Source: Acidovorax radicis (lineage in GTDB: Bacteria > Pseudomonadota > Gammaproteobacteria > Burkholderiales > Burkholderiaceae_C). Taken from it: a stretch of DNA of 64,000 bases. The position numbers were made by a program, and so were the translations under genes. A model generated the notes under the pieces. That model made no database searches. It was not told where the DNA came from and saw nothing but the letters and a program-made list of their open reading frames with translations. Below, in pieces: positions 56,774 through 64,000 of the stretch (position 1 is the first letter of the stretch; each line of letters starts with the position of its first letter). The stretch spans positions 2,108,001 through 2,172,000 of the forward strand of contig NZ_CP075184.1 in assembly GCF_020510705.1 (NCBI RefSeq), given 5' to 3'.

Positions 56774-57820
56774 ATGGATCTGGTAATTGAAAGAACCGAA
56801 CTCGCCACACTGAAAGCGCCGCCTGCGCTCGCCACTGTGCGTGGCATTGTCAATGGCTTCAAGGAATTTCAGGTTTTGTTGGCTGGCTATGGAAGCGGCC
56901 TTTTCGACTGGCTGGAAGCGAACGGCCCCGCAGAGAAGGCCACCATTGGCGCCGCATTGAACCTGCGGGGTGCACATTTGGGCGCGTTCCTGCAGGTGCT
57001 GGAAGACCTTGGCCTCCTGGCGCGTGAGGCGACAGCCTACACCTTGCCTGTGGGCATGAAAGAGGCTTTGGCGGCCAGCAGCCCATGGTGCCAGGCGGCT
57101 ACGCTCGAAGCACTGCTGGTGTCGTCCAATGGCTGGGCAGACATGCAGGCATTCATGACGGAGGGCTGGCCGCCCAAAACATGGCAGGCACCACAAACAC
57201 TGGCCTTGCATCCATTCCTTACCGAGGCCCAGCAACTGGCGGCTGCCCTCGCATCGCGAAGCGGGCAGGGATGCGGCGGAGCGGCTCTGAAAACGCTTCT
57301 GTGTTTTGACGGTGGTGATGGTCTGCTGGCGGCTGCGTTGTGCCAGCGATTTCCCGAACTGCGTGCAGAGGTGGTCGTGGCGCCCGGCGCGCAGCAGCGC
57401 ACGGAAAAGGCATTGCTCGAATGTGATGTGGCTGAGCGTTGCCAGGTACTGGTGGGTACACCGCTGGATTCTGTGACCCACGAGACCTTTGACAAGGTGG
57501 TGTTGTTTCACAGCCTGTATCCGGTACGAAAGTTCATGACCGATGCATTGGCCGCAGCCGCGGCGCGCTTGGCGCCGGGGGGGGAGCTGTGTTGCGCGCA
57601 CTGGTTCTGCCTCGAGGCCTGCGAGTCTGCCCCTGGCGGATTGCGTGACCTAGACAAAGCGGTGCTTACCGATAGCCACCCCCTGTGTGGTGTCGAGAAG
57701 TTCTGTCAACGGCTTGAAGATGCCGGGCTTATTGGCGCAGAACGTGCCGATCTGGCTGGCGATTTTGGCAATACCAAGCTTCATTTCGCCCGCCGCCCAG
57801 GTGGCGGGCGCGGCTGCTGA
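56774..57820 (+). CDS. O-methyltransferase-like protein with degenerate SAM motif
   Basis: 348 aa. An N-terminal winged-helix dimerisation domain (ATVRGIVNGFKEFQVLLAGY, ATIGAALNLRGAHLGAFLQV) as in plant-type O-methyltransferases, then a methyltransferase fold whose glycine motif reads LLCFDGGDGLLAAALCQRFP, close to but not the canonical DxGxGxG. Possibly a methyltransferase making or modifying a ligand, or a SAM-binding protein. Confidence 0.8.
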   Translation: MDLVIERTELATLKAPPALATVRGIVNGFKEFQVLLAGYGSGLFDWLEANGPAEKATIGAALNLRGAHLGAFLQVLEDLGLLAREATAYTLPVGMKEALAASSPWCQAATLEALLVSSNGWADMQAFMTEGWPPKTWQAPQTLALHPFLTEAQQLAAALASRSGQGCGGAALKTLLCFDGGDGLLAAALCQRFPELRAEVVVAPGAQQRTEKALLECDVAERCQVLVGTPLDSVTHETFDKVVLFHSLYPVRKFMTDALAAAAARLAPGGELCCAHWFCLEACESAPGGLRDLDKAVLTDSHPLCGVEKFCQRLEDAGLIGAERADLAGDFGNTKLHFARRPGGGRGC

Positions 57821-57829
57821 AGGTGCACC

Positions 57830-58696
57830 ATGCAAAACCTCGCAACCTGCAATAAGCCCCGTACCACCTCGTTATTGTCCGAACTGCACGGAGCCGTAGT
57901 TGACCGCCTGGGCGATCAAGTCGAGACCCTGGTGATCGAGCGTGCCGTCATGGGCATCTTCTTTACCGGAGTCAGACTCAACAACGGTGCTGGCGGCTTG
58001 TGCGCCACACCCATCAAAAGTGTGCCGGAGGCTGTGTGCTGTCCCAGTTCGGCCAAGGCCATGCCTACACCGGGCAAGATTGCCGGACGCCGTGCGGTCG
58101 ATGTGCTGGAAGACCTTTACCGCACGCAGGACCTGCGCCGCGCACTCGCCATTGCGACGCTCAACGCATTGGCCGAGACGTTGTGGCTGCGCGATGGGCC
58201 GCCTGCACACGTGGAATTGCACACGGGCGATGCCTTCGATGCCTTGCCGCTGGCACCCGGCCAGCAGGTTGCGTTGGTGGGCGCCTTTCCTCCCTACATG
58301 CGGGAACTACGCAAACGCGGGCAACCTTTCCATGTACTGGAGCTTGATCTCTCCACGCTCAAACCCGAGGAGTTGCCGTTCTACATGCCTGCAGAGCGGG
58401 CCCCCGAGGTGATTCCACAAGCCGATGTCTTCATCACGACGGGCACCACACTCGTCAATGGCTCCCTGGATGGCCTTCTGAGGTTGCTGCGCCCAGGGGC
58501 TGAGGCCGCCATCATTGGGCCGACGGCCACGCTGGTGACGGAGCCTTTCGCGCAGCGTGGCGTCACCGTGGTCGGCGGAACACGTGTTCTAGACCCCGAT
58601 GTATTGCTCGACTTGTTGGCCGAAGGCGGGTCGGGTTATCACTTCTTTGGCAAGACGGTCGAGCGCGTCACCCTGCGTTTACGCCCGCGTGCGTGA
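57830..58696 (+). CDS. DUF364 heavy-metal-chelation-fold protein
   Basis: 288 aa. DUF4213-type N-terminal part (VIERAVMGIFFTGVRLNNGA) and DUF364 C-terminal Rossmann-like part (QVALVGAFPPYMRELRKRG, ADVFITTGTTLVNGSLDGLL, IGPTATLVTEPFAQRGVTVV). The structure-based proposal for the family is a role in metal chelation. A CCPSS at about 70 is noteworthy. Cytoplasmic. Overlaps tonB by 1 bp (TGATG). Confidence 0.88.
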   Translation: MQNLATCNKPRTTSLLSELHGAVVDRLGDQVETLVIERAVMGIFFTGVRLNNGAGGLCATPIKSVPEAVCCPSSAKAMPTPGKIAGRRAVDVLEDLYRTQDLRRALAIATLNALAETLWLRDGPPAHVELHTGDAFDALPLAPGQQVALVGAFPPYMRELRKRGQPFHVLELDLSTLKPEELPFYMPAERAPEVIPQADVFITTGTTLVNGSLDGLLRLLRPGAEAAIIGPTATLVTEPFAQRGVTVVGGTRVLDPDVLLDLLAEGGSGYHFFGKTVERVTLRLRPRA

Positions 58697-59418
58697 TGTT
58701 TGTTGCTGAAGAGTTCATGTACGGGCTGGGCCCAACTCCGGCAGTGCCCCGCTGTGCTGCGCGCTTGCCACGCCGCGCGAGCGCATGGCTGGCAGTCGTG
58801 CTGGTGCATGGTGTGGTGGTGGCCTTGGTGCTCAGTATTTCGCCGCAGGCGCGCCAGGCGCTTGACCAGGTCATTCAGGCGAGCCTGATATTGCACCAGT
58901 CGTTGCCGGTGGCACCACCCGAGCAGCCCAAACCACCGGCACCCCAATCGCCACCGAAGAGGCAGCGTGTGCTGCCACCGCCGCGTCCCGCCCCTGTACT
59001 TGCGGCTGTACCGCGTGCCGATGCGGCTCCGGCGTCTTTTGTGGCGGCTCCTGCGCCGGTAGAGCCGACTCCTGCTGCGGCGGTGGATCCTGGGCCGGTC
59101 ATCGCCGCGCCTGCGGCGCCGCCGACACCGTTGGTGCCACCGGTCTTCAACGCCAACTACCTTGAGAACCCAGCGCCGCAATACCCACCGGCATCGCGGC
59201 GCATGGGTGAAGAAGGCCGGGTGACGCTGCGTGTGTACGTCTCTGTAAAGGGGCGTGCTGAGCGTGTCGAGATCAAGACCTCGTCCGGCTTTGACCGGCT
59301 GGACCGCGCTGCGATGTACGCGGTGCAGGGCTGGCGTTTCGTGCCGGCACGGCGCGGCGATGAAGTGGTTGCCGCCTGGGTGCTGGTGCCCGTTTCTTTT
59401 GTAATGAGGGTTTCGTAA
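58696..59418 (+). CDS. tonB: TonB energy transducer
   Basis: 240 aa. One N-terminal transmembrane helix (WLAVVLVHGVVVALVLSI) with His in the membrane, a Pro-rich periplasmic spacer (PPEQPKPPAPQSPP), and the TonB C-terminal domain (YPPASRRMGEEGRVTLRVYV, SGFDRLDRAAMYAVQGWRFV). Dedicated to the two receptors of the cluster. Confidence 0.93.
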   Translation: MFVAEEFMYGLGPTPAVPRCAARLPRRASAWLAVVLVHGVVVALVLSISPQARQALDQVIQASLILHQSLPVAPPEQPKPPAPQSPPKRQRVLPPPRPAPVLAAVPRADAAPASFVAAPAPVEPTPAAAVDPGPVIAAPAAPPTPLVPPVFNANYLENPAPQYPPASRRMGEEGRVTLRVYVSVKGRAERVEIKTSSGFDRLDRAAMYAVQGWRFVPARRGDEVVAAWVLVPVSFVMRVS

Positions 59419-60185
59419 TGAATGACTCCATGCTGGGGTTTCCCCATTTTCTAGGGCAGGCCGACGTGGTCGCCCGGTTCATCCTTGGCTTCATGCTAGT
59501 GGCCTCTGTGGTCACCTGGGGACTGATTGTTGACCGCTTGATCGATAACTTTCGGGTGCGCCGCCAAAGCCAGGCGTTTCTGGCCCGATTCCACCGGGCT
59601 ATTAACTTTCCAGAAGCCATCGCAGGCCTGTCTTCAGCCGCTGATGTGCCTTGCACGCGGCTGGTTTATCTGGCACTCGATTCCGTTCGCCACTACGACG
59701 CCCACGATGCCAGCCATATCGACCGGGCCGGTGGTTTATCGGAGTTTCTGACCCGCGTCCTGCGCCAGGGCATCGAGGATGAGGCGCAGCGCATGGAACG
59801 GGGCCTGACCGTTCTGGCCTCTGTCGGGTCCACAGCCCCCTTCGTCGGCCTGTTGGGCACCGTCTGGGGGATTTATCACGCCTTGCTGGCGATCGGCATC
59901 TCGGGCCAGGGCACGTTGGACAAGGTGGCTGGCCCTGTGGGCGAGGCACTCATCATGACCGCCATCGGCCTGGCCGTAGCGATTCCCGCCGTGCTGGGCT
60001 ACAACGCCCTGGGGCGGCGCAACCGTGTAGCGTTGTGCCAGCTCGATGCCTTCGGCCACGACGTGCTCACCATGGTCGTGACTGGCGCACCGCTGGTGCG
60101 CAGCACGCCAGGGGCCAATTCGATCGCGCCATATCCTTTGGTGGAGCCGGGCGCCAAGCCCCTGCATCTTGCAAAGGCCGTGTGA
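59418..60185 (+). CDS. exbB: ExbB proton-channel subunit
   Basis: 255 aa. Three membrane helices; the MotA/TolQ/ExbB domain is clear at about 125-215 (LTVLASVGSTAPFVGLLGTV, GPVGEALIMTAIGLAVAIPA). Forms the TonB motor with ExbD. 1-bp overlaps (TAATG, TGATG) on both sides. Confidence 0.94.
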   Translation: MNDSMLGFPHFLGQADVVARFILGFMLVASVVTWGLIVDRLIDNFRVRRQSQAFLARFHRAINFPEAIAGLSSAADVPCTRLVYLALDSVRHYDAHDASHIDRAGGLSEFLTRVLRQGIEDEAQRMERGLTVLASVGSTAPFVGLLGTVWGIYHALLAIGISGQGTLDKVAGPVGEALIMTAIGLAVAIPAVLGYNALGRRNRVALCQLDAFGHDVLTMVVTGAPLVRSTPGANSIAPYPLVEPGAKPLHLAKAV

Positions 60186-60607
60186 TGGGACTCGGAACAC
60201 TGGGTGCGGGCGGCGCGGGCCGTCCCACCTCTGAAATCAACATCATCCCCTTGGTGGATGTCATGCTGGTGCTGCTGGTGGTTTTCATCGTCACGGCGCC
60301 CTTGCTCACACATGCCGTCAAGCTGGAATTGCCGCAGGCCAGTAGCCGCCCCAATGTGAGCAAGGCCGAGCGCATCGAAATTGTGGTGCAGAAAGAGGGT
60401 CAATTGCATTGGAACGGCGTGCCCATCACGCGCACCGAACTGGAGCAACGCGCGGACCAACTCGCCGCCAGAGCACCAGATACCGAAGTGCATCTGAAAG
60501 GCGATGAAGCCGTACCTTATGGCGACATGGCCCGAACCTTGTCCGCGCTCGCGCGCCATGGCCTGACGCGTGTCGGTTTCGTGACTCAACCTGCGATGTC
60601 GCCTTGA
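60185..60607 (+). CDS. exbD: ExbD motor subunit
   Basis: 140 aa. EINIIPLVDVMLVLLVVFIV contains the single transmembrane helix with the proton-carrying Asp (PLVDVML). Periplasmic domain follows. Start set by the TGATG overlap with exbB. Confidence 0.94.
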   Translation: MGLGTLGAGGAGRPTSEINIIPLVDVMLVLLVVFIVTAPLLTHAVKLELPQASSRPNVSKAERIEIVVQKEGQLHWNGVPITRTELEQRADQLAARAPDTEVHLKGDEAVPYGDMARTLSALARHGLTRVGFVTQPAMSP

Positions 60608-60618
60608 ACCACTATTTC

Positions 60619-61359
60619 ATGAAAACCTGGAAAAACCTGATGCTGTTGCGCCATCTTCTTATTGCCATGCTGGTCCTGACGTCGAGCCCCATTCGGGCTG
60701 CCGATAGCGTGCTGCTCGCTGCAGGCGCAGGCTATCGCAAACCCGTGCTGGAGCTATTGGCGAACTTCAGCAAGGTCAGTGGCGTCCGCGCGGAAGCCAG
60801 CTTCGGGAATATGAAGCAGGTCGAGACGCAGGCGCAGCAGAATCCCGACGTCGCATTCATCGTTGGTGACCGGGTGTTCATGGAGCCCATGCAACTGGCC
60901 GAGCGCTATGTGTTGCTTGGTCAGGGTCGGCTGGTTTTGGTGCTGGCGCGCGGCCAGGCCATCGGCACTATCGCTGAGCTGAAAGAGCCTCGTTTCAAGC
61001 GCATTGCGCTGCCCGACCGGACCAAGGCGGTGTATGGCAACGCTGCCGCCACCTGCCTGCAGCGCCTGGGCCTGGACCACGCGCTGGCCGACAAGCTGCT
61101 GGAAGTGGCCACGGTACCGCAGGTAAGCACCTACGTGGCCACCGGCGAGGTGGATGCCGGCTTCATCAACCTGACCGAGGCGCTGGCGCTGGACGGGCGC
61201 GCGTATGCGCGCTTGGATGTGCCGGGCAGCTGCTACGACCCCATCGAGCTGAGCGTTGGCGTGATCAAAGGGCGCAGCGGCAGCGCTGGTGCTCGCTCCT
61301 TTCTCAACTACCTGGCAACCCCCGAGGCGCGGCGCGTGCTGGAGCGCCACGGCCTGTGA
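60619..61359 (+). CDS. modA: ModA-like periplasmic binding protein
   Basis: 246 aa from ATG 60619; a TTG at 60604 overlapping exbD is an alternative. Signal peptide to about residue 27 (SSPIRAADS). LLAAGAGYRKPVLELLANFS, ALPDRTKAVYGNAAATCLQR and STYVATGEVDAGFINLTEAL follow the ModA layout (the GxG near the N-terminus and VxxGEVDAGF motif). Pairs with the adjacent ModB-like permease. Confidence 0.82.
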   Translation: MKTWKNLMLLRHLLIAMLVLTSSPIRAADSVLLAAGAGYRKPVLELLANFSKVSGVRAEASFGNMKQVETQAQQNPDVAFIVGDRVFMEPMQLAERYVLLGQGRLVLVLARGQAIGTIAELKEPRFKRIALPDRTKAVYGNAAATCLQRLGLDHALADKLLEVATVPQVSTYVATGEVDAGFINLTEALALDGRAYARLDVPGSCYDPIELSVGVIKGRSGSAGARSFLNYLATPEARRVLERHGL

Positions 61360-61373
61360 GCATGGAGGCCTGA

Positions 61374-62042
61374 ATGGACGTGCTCAACGGCTGCCCCGGC
61401 GCGCCGCTGCCCCTCACGTTCAACGTGGTGGCTTGGAGCATGGCGCTGCAACTGGTGTTGGGCGGTAGCTTGGCTTGGCTGCTGGCGCGGCGCCGCTTTG
61501 CCGGGCGCGGCCTGCTCGACGCCCTGGTGACACTGCCGCTGGTGTTTCCGCCCATCGTGCTGGGCTATGGATTGCTGCTGCTTTTGGGGCGCCAGGGTTG
61601 GCTCACGCAGTGGCTGCCCGAGGGATTGCGGCCCGACATCGTTTTTACGCGGACTGGGCTGGTGGCAGCGGCATTCATTGCCGGGCTGCCTTTAATGGTC
61701 AAGCCCGCGCAGGCGGCGTTTGCCGGGGTGTCGCCGCGCCTGCGCGAGGCGGCGGCCACGCTGGGCCACCGCCCGTGGTCGGTGTTTTTGCGCGTCGACC
61801 TGCCGCTGGCGCGGCGCGGCGTCGTGGCCGGGGTGATTTTGGCGGGCGGGCGCGGGCTGGGCGAAGTGGGGCTGTCGCTGATGCTGGGCGGCAACATCGC
61901 CGGGCGCACCGAGACGCTGTCGCTGGCCATCTACAACCATGTGCTGGACGGCAACCTGGCTTGTGCCAACACGTTGTCGCTGGTGCTGGCGGTGGCCGCG
62001 CTGCTGGCCTTTGTTCTGTTACGCCGTTTGGGAGCGCTATGA
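61374..62042 (+). CDS. modB: ModB-like permease
   Basis: 222 aa, five membrane helices. LLDALVTLPLVFPPIVLGYG is the ModB signature; the EAA-type loop REAAATLGHRPWSVFLRVDL and GRGLGEVGLSLMLGGNI follow. It needs an ATPase, but no ModC gene follows; modD comes directly, with an ATGA overlap. Confidence 0.9.
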   Translation: MDVLNGCPGAPLPLTFNVVAWSMALQLVLGGSLAWLLARRRFAGRGLLDALVTLPLVFPPIVLGYGLLLLLGRQGWLTQWLPEGLRPDIVFTRTGLVAAAFIAGLPLMVKPAQAAFAGVSPRLREAAATLGHRPWSVFLRVDLPLARRGVVAGVILAGGRGLGEVGLSLMLGGNIAGRTETLSLAIYNHVLDGNLACANTLSLVLAVAALLAFVLLRRLGAL

Positions 62043-62890
62043 ATTCCGTTTTTTTTGACCACGCCACCATCGATGCCTGGATTGCCGAGGATGCACCTCT
62101 GCTCGACCTGACCACGCACCTGCTGCAGATCGGTACGCAGCAGGCGGATATTTGCTTCTCCGTGCGCGAGACCTGCATGGCCGCCTGCACCGAAGAGGCA
62201 GCGCGCGTGGTGCAGCATTGTGGTGGCGAGGTGCAGCGCTGCCTGCCTAGCGGCACGCGGGCGGTAGCGGGCGATGTGCTGTTGGTCGCTACCGGTCAAG
62301 CGGCAAGCCTTTTGCGCGCATGGAAAGTGGTGCAGAACTTGCTCGAATATGCCTGCGGCGTGGCTGGTGCCACGGCGCGCATGGTGCAGGCGGTGCATGC
62401 CGCAGCGCCTGGTGTGGCGGTGTTGACCACGCGCAAACATTCACCCGGCCTGCGCCGCATTGCGCTCAAGTCCACACTCTGCGGTGGGGCCTTTCCACAT
62501 CGACTCAGTGTTGGCGAGACGGTTTTGGTATTTCCTCAGCATCGCGCACTGCTGGGCGATTGGAGTGCTCTGCAAATGCGCCTGACGGCTGTGGCCCCGG
62601 CGCTCGCTGAGAAAAAATGCGTAATCGAAGTGCATACGCTGGAAGAGGCCTTGCTGGCGGCCCAAGTCGGCGCCAACGTTGTGCAGTTCGACAAAGCCAG
62701 TGCAGACCAACTGCGCGAGTGGTGTCCGCTACTCCGGGCGCAGCACCCGGATATGGCCTTGCTGGCGGCTGGCGGCATCAACGGGCACAACGCCGCCGAC
62801 TACGCCGCCACTGGCGTTGATGCGCTTGTCACCAGTAGCCTTCACCATGCTCTACCGGTCGATATCGGCGTGCAGGTAATGCCAATATGA
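62039..62890 (+). CDS. modD: ModD, quinolinate-phosphoribosyltransferase-like
   Basis: 283 aa. NadC-like fold: ARVVQHCGGEVQRCLPSGTR, LLRAWKVVQNLLEYACGVAG, TTRKHSPGLRRIALKSTLCG, and GGINGHNAADYAATGVDALV. The KxxPG-like element and the GGG(H)xxHR substitution separate ModD from NadC. ModD is found with Mo transport operons (for example Rhodobacter modABCD); its reaction is not established. End of the cluster. Confidence 0.9.
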   Translation: MNSVFFDHATIDAWIAEDAPLLDLTTHLLQIGTQQADICFSVRETCMAACTEEAARVVQHCGGEVQRCLPSGTRAVAGDVLLVATGQAASLLRAWKVVQNLLEYACGVAGATARMVQAVHAAAPGVAVLTTRKHSPGLRRIALKSTLCGGAFPHRLSVGETVLVFPQHRALLGDWSALQMRLTAVAPALAEKKCVIEVHTLEEALLAAQVGANVVQFDKASADQLREWCPLLRAQHPDMALLAAGGINGHNAADYAATGVDALVTSSLHHALPVDIGVQVMPI

Positions 62891-63233
62891 TCGATTCTCA
62901 AAGCAGTGGTGCGGAAAGGAGTGTCGTAGCTATGGCGACATGGCCTACGCCACCCAGAGAGCAATGGTAGCGATCAAGGCTTCTCAAGCCGGGGACTTCA
63001 GCAACCTGCAATGCTGCCTCGAGACCATCAAATTCGATCGAGACCGCGATAGCGTTGCCACCCGCTGCTACTTGTTCTGTGTCGCCCTAATGAGCGCGAA
63101 CTTATGCGGGACGAGACGTCGTTGTGCATTTGCGCTTATCTACCTGGCGTTCACGAAAATCGCGCTGAGTCATTTCCTATGAACACCAGCATGTGCTCGT
63201 GCACGATTCGGTAGCAGCATCCGAGAGGGCAGA
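62891..63233. other. no gene recognised
   Basis: About 340 bp between modD and the LysR gene. An 80-codon frame at 62940 has no protein-like features. The LysR promoter should be at the right end. Confidence 0.45.
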
Positions 63234-64000
63234 ATGGAAATTCGGCATTTGCGTTGTTTCGTGGCCGTGGCAGAAGAACTCCATTTCGCGCGCGCGGCAG
63301 AGAAGCTGCACATCGAACAATCACCCCTGTCGCGAGCGATCAAGGAACTTGAATCCGATCTGGGTGTTCTGTTGTTCGAGCGCACCACCCGCTGCACGCG
63401 GTTGACGCACGCAGGGCGGGTGTTCCTGGAGCATGTACCCCGTATTTTCGCTGCACTGCAACAAGCTCGTGAAAGTGTGAAGGCTGTGGCGGCAGGCTAC
63501 TATGGGCAATTGCGTATTGCATTGTCTGACTGCCTGTCTCAAGCTCGTTTGTCAGCCTTACTGACCCTGTGCCGAGAGCAGGAGCCCGAGGTGGATATAC
63601 GCTTGTACGAGGTGCCCTTTGCGCAGCAGATGAGAGGCTTGTGCTGCGACCTGTACGATGCCGGTTTCGCACAATCGGCAGAGGTGGACGACGGTTTGAT
63701 TGCATTACCCGTGTGGAATGATCCCATGGTCGTCGCTGTCCCGGTGCGGCATCCTTTGCTCGCATACAAGAAGCTGCCGCTGGACGAGATACTGCGCTAC
63801 CCATTGGTGCTGTGCGACCCAGATGCCAGTGAAGGGTGTAGCCGACAACTCGCCAAGGTGCTGCGTTCCAACCACCGAGAGCCAATTGTGGCTGAACAGG
63901 TAGCGAGCCACGAATTGATGATCACGTTGGTAGCTGCCGGCTTCGGCCTCGGCTTTGCTACCGAGGCACACCTGTCGACGTGCAATCACCCCGCCATCGT
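63234..64000 (+). CDS. LysR-family regulator (3' end outside window)
   Basis: At least 255 aa, open to the window end. ATG 63234 with AGAGGGCAGA upstream. The N-terminal HTH is complete (MEIRHLRCFVAVAEELHFAR, AAEKLHIEQSPLSRAIKELE), followed by the effector domain (YYGQLRIALSDCLSQARLSA, VVAVPVRHPLLAYKKLPL). HFARAAEKLHIEQSPLSR resembles the BenM/CatM/CbbR-like group. Target unknown; not obviously part of the uptake cluster. Confidence 0.92.
   Translation, partial: MEIRHLRCFVAVAEELHFARAAEKLHIEQSPLSRAIKELESDLGVLLFERTTRCTRLTHAGRVFLEHVPRIFAALQQARESVKAVAAGYYGQLRIALSDCLSQARLSALLTLCREQEPEVDIRLYEVPFAQQMRGLCCDLYDAGFAQSAEVDDGLIALPVWNDPMVVAVPVRHPLLAYKKLPLDEILRYPLVLCDPDASEGCSRQLAKVLRSNHREPIVAEQVASHELMITLVAAGFGLGFATEAHLSTCNHPAI

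Noticed and set aside
62940..63182. 80-codon ORF between modD and lysR
   Set aside because: No ribosome site, random composition, no conserved features.

Overview
The window looks like the chromosome of a high-GC betaproteobacterium, most likely a member of the Comamonadaceae (Acidovorax, Comamonas or Alicycliphilus-like). The evidence is the codon and GC style, LexA boxes of the CTGT-N8-ACAG type, a short intergenic REP-like palindrome of a kind I associate with this family, and the gene families present. No rRNA, tRNA or CRISPR array was recognised.

Layout. (1) 0-7.7 kb: a minus-strand signalling block with a MASE1/PAS histidine kinase, an ANTAR response regulator, a GGDEF-EAL protein and a methyl-accepting chemotaxis protein, bounded by an orphan SOS box with a 26-codon ORF. 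(2) 8.1-11 kb: two integron attC sites around a small membrane-protein cassette with no integrase, an SOS-boxed 102-aa gene, a secreted NUC1-type nuclease and an HU protein. (3) 11.1-38.9 kb: a decayed integrative/conjugative element (ICE). It starts with a truncated tyrosine integrase and carries DUF2958, DUF932, ParB-like, DUF736, XRE, DUF2285, AlpA-like, RepA, iterons, ParA, DUF2840 (frameshifted), TraF and a DUF3363 relaxase. The VirD4/Trb transfer genes are absent. Inside it sits a 13-kb island (about 16.7-29.6 kb) with a LuxR / RsaM-like / LuxI quorum-sensing set, a two-gene (split) Rhs toxin with an IPTL-CTERM anchor and Imm26-like immunity, an orphan Rhs tip with its own immunity gene, fossil copies of the same modules, and IS481/IS66 remnants. 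(4) 38.9-43.3 kb: a MocR regulator divergent from a BenE-type transporter, YggS and a glutamine amidotransferase, probably a vitamin B6/PLP-linked unit. (5) 43.4-62.9 kb: a 20-kb cluster best explained as high-affinity molybdate/tungstate (or Mo-chelate) uptake. (6) A LysR regulator, cut by the window end.

The last cluster is the most striking. A ModE-type regulator that is only an HTH domain lies next to a ModE-like palindrome and is divergent from 18 co-oriented genes: two TonB-dependent receptors, two complete FecCD/BtuCD-type ABC importers, a further periplasmic protein, DUF2478, two SAM methyltransferases, a DUF364 metal-chelation-fold protein, a dedicated TonB-ExbB-ExbD, and ModA-ModB-ModD without ModC. 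Genes mostly overlap by 4 bp, so they are probably cotranscribed. Metal specificity is inferred from family membership and linkage, not shown by the sequence. The second notable system is the Rhs locus, in which one Rhs polypeptide is divided between two adjacent exported proteins, with silent tip cassettes downstream.
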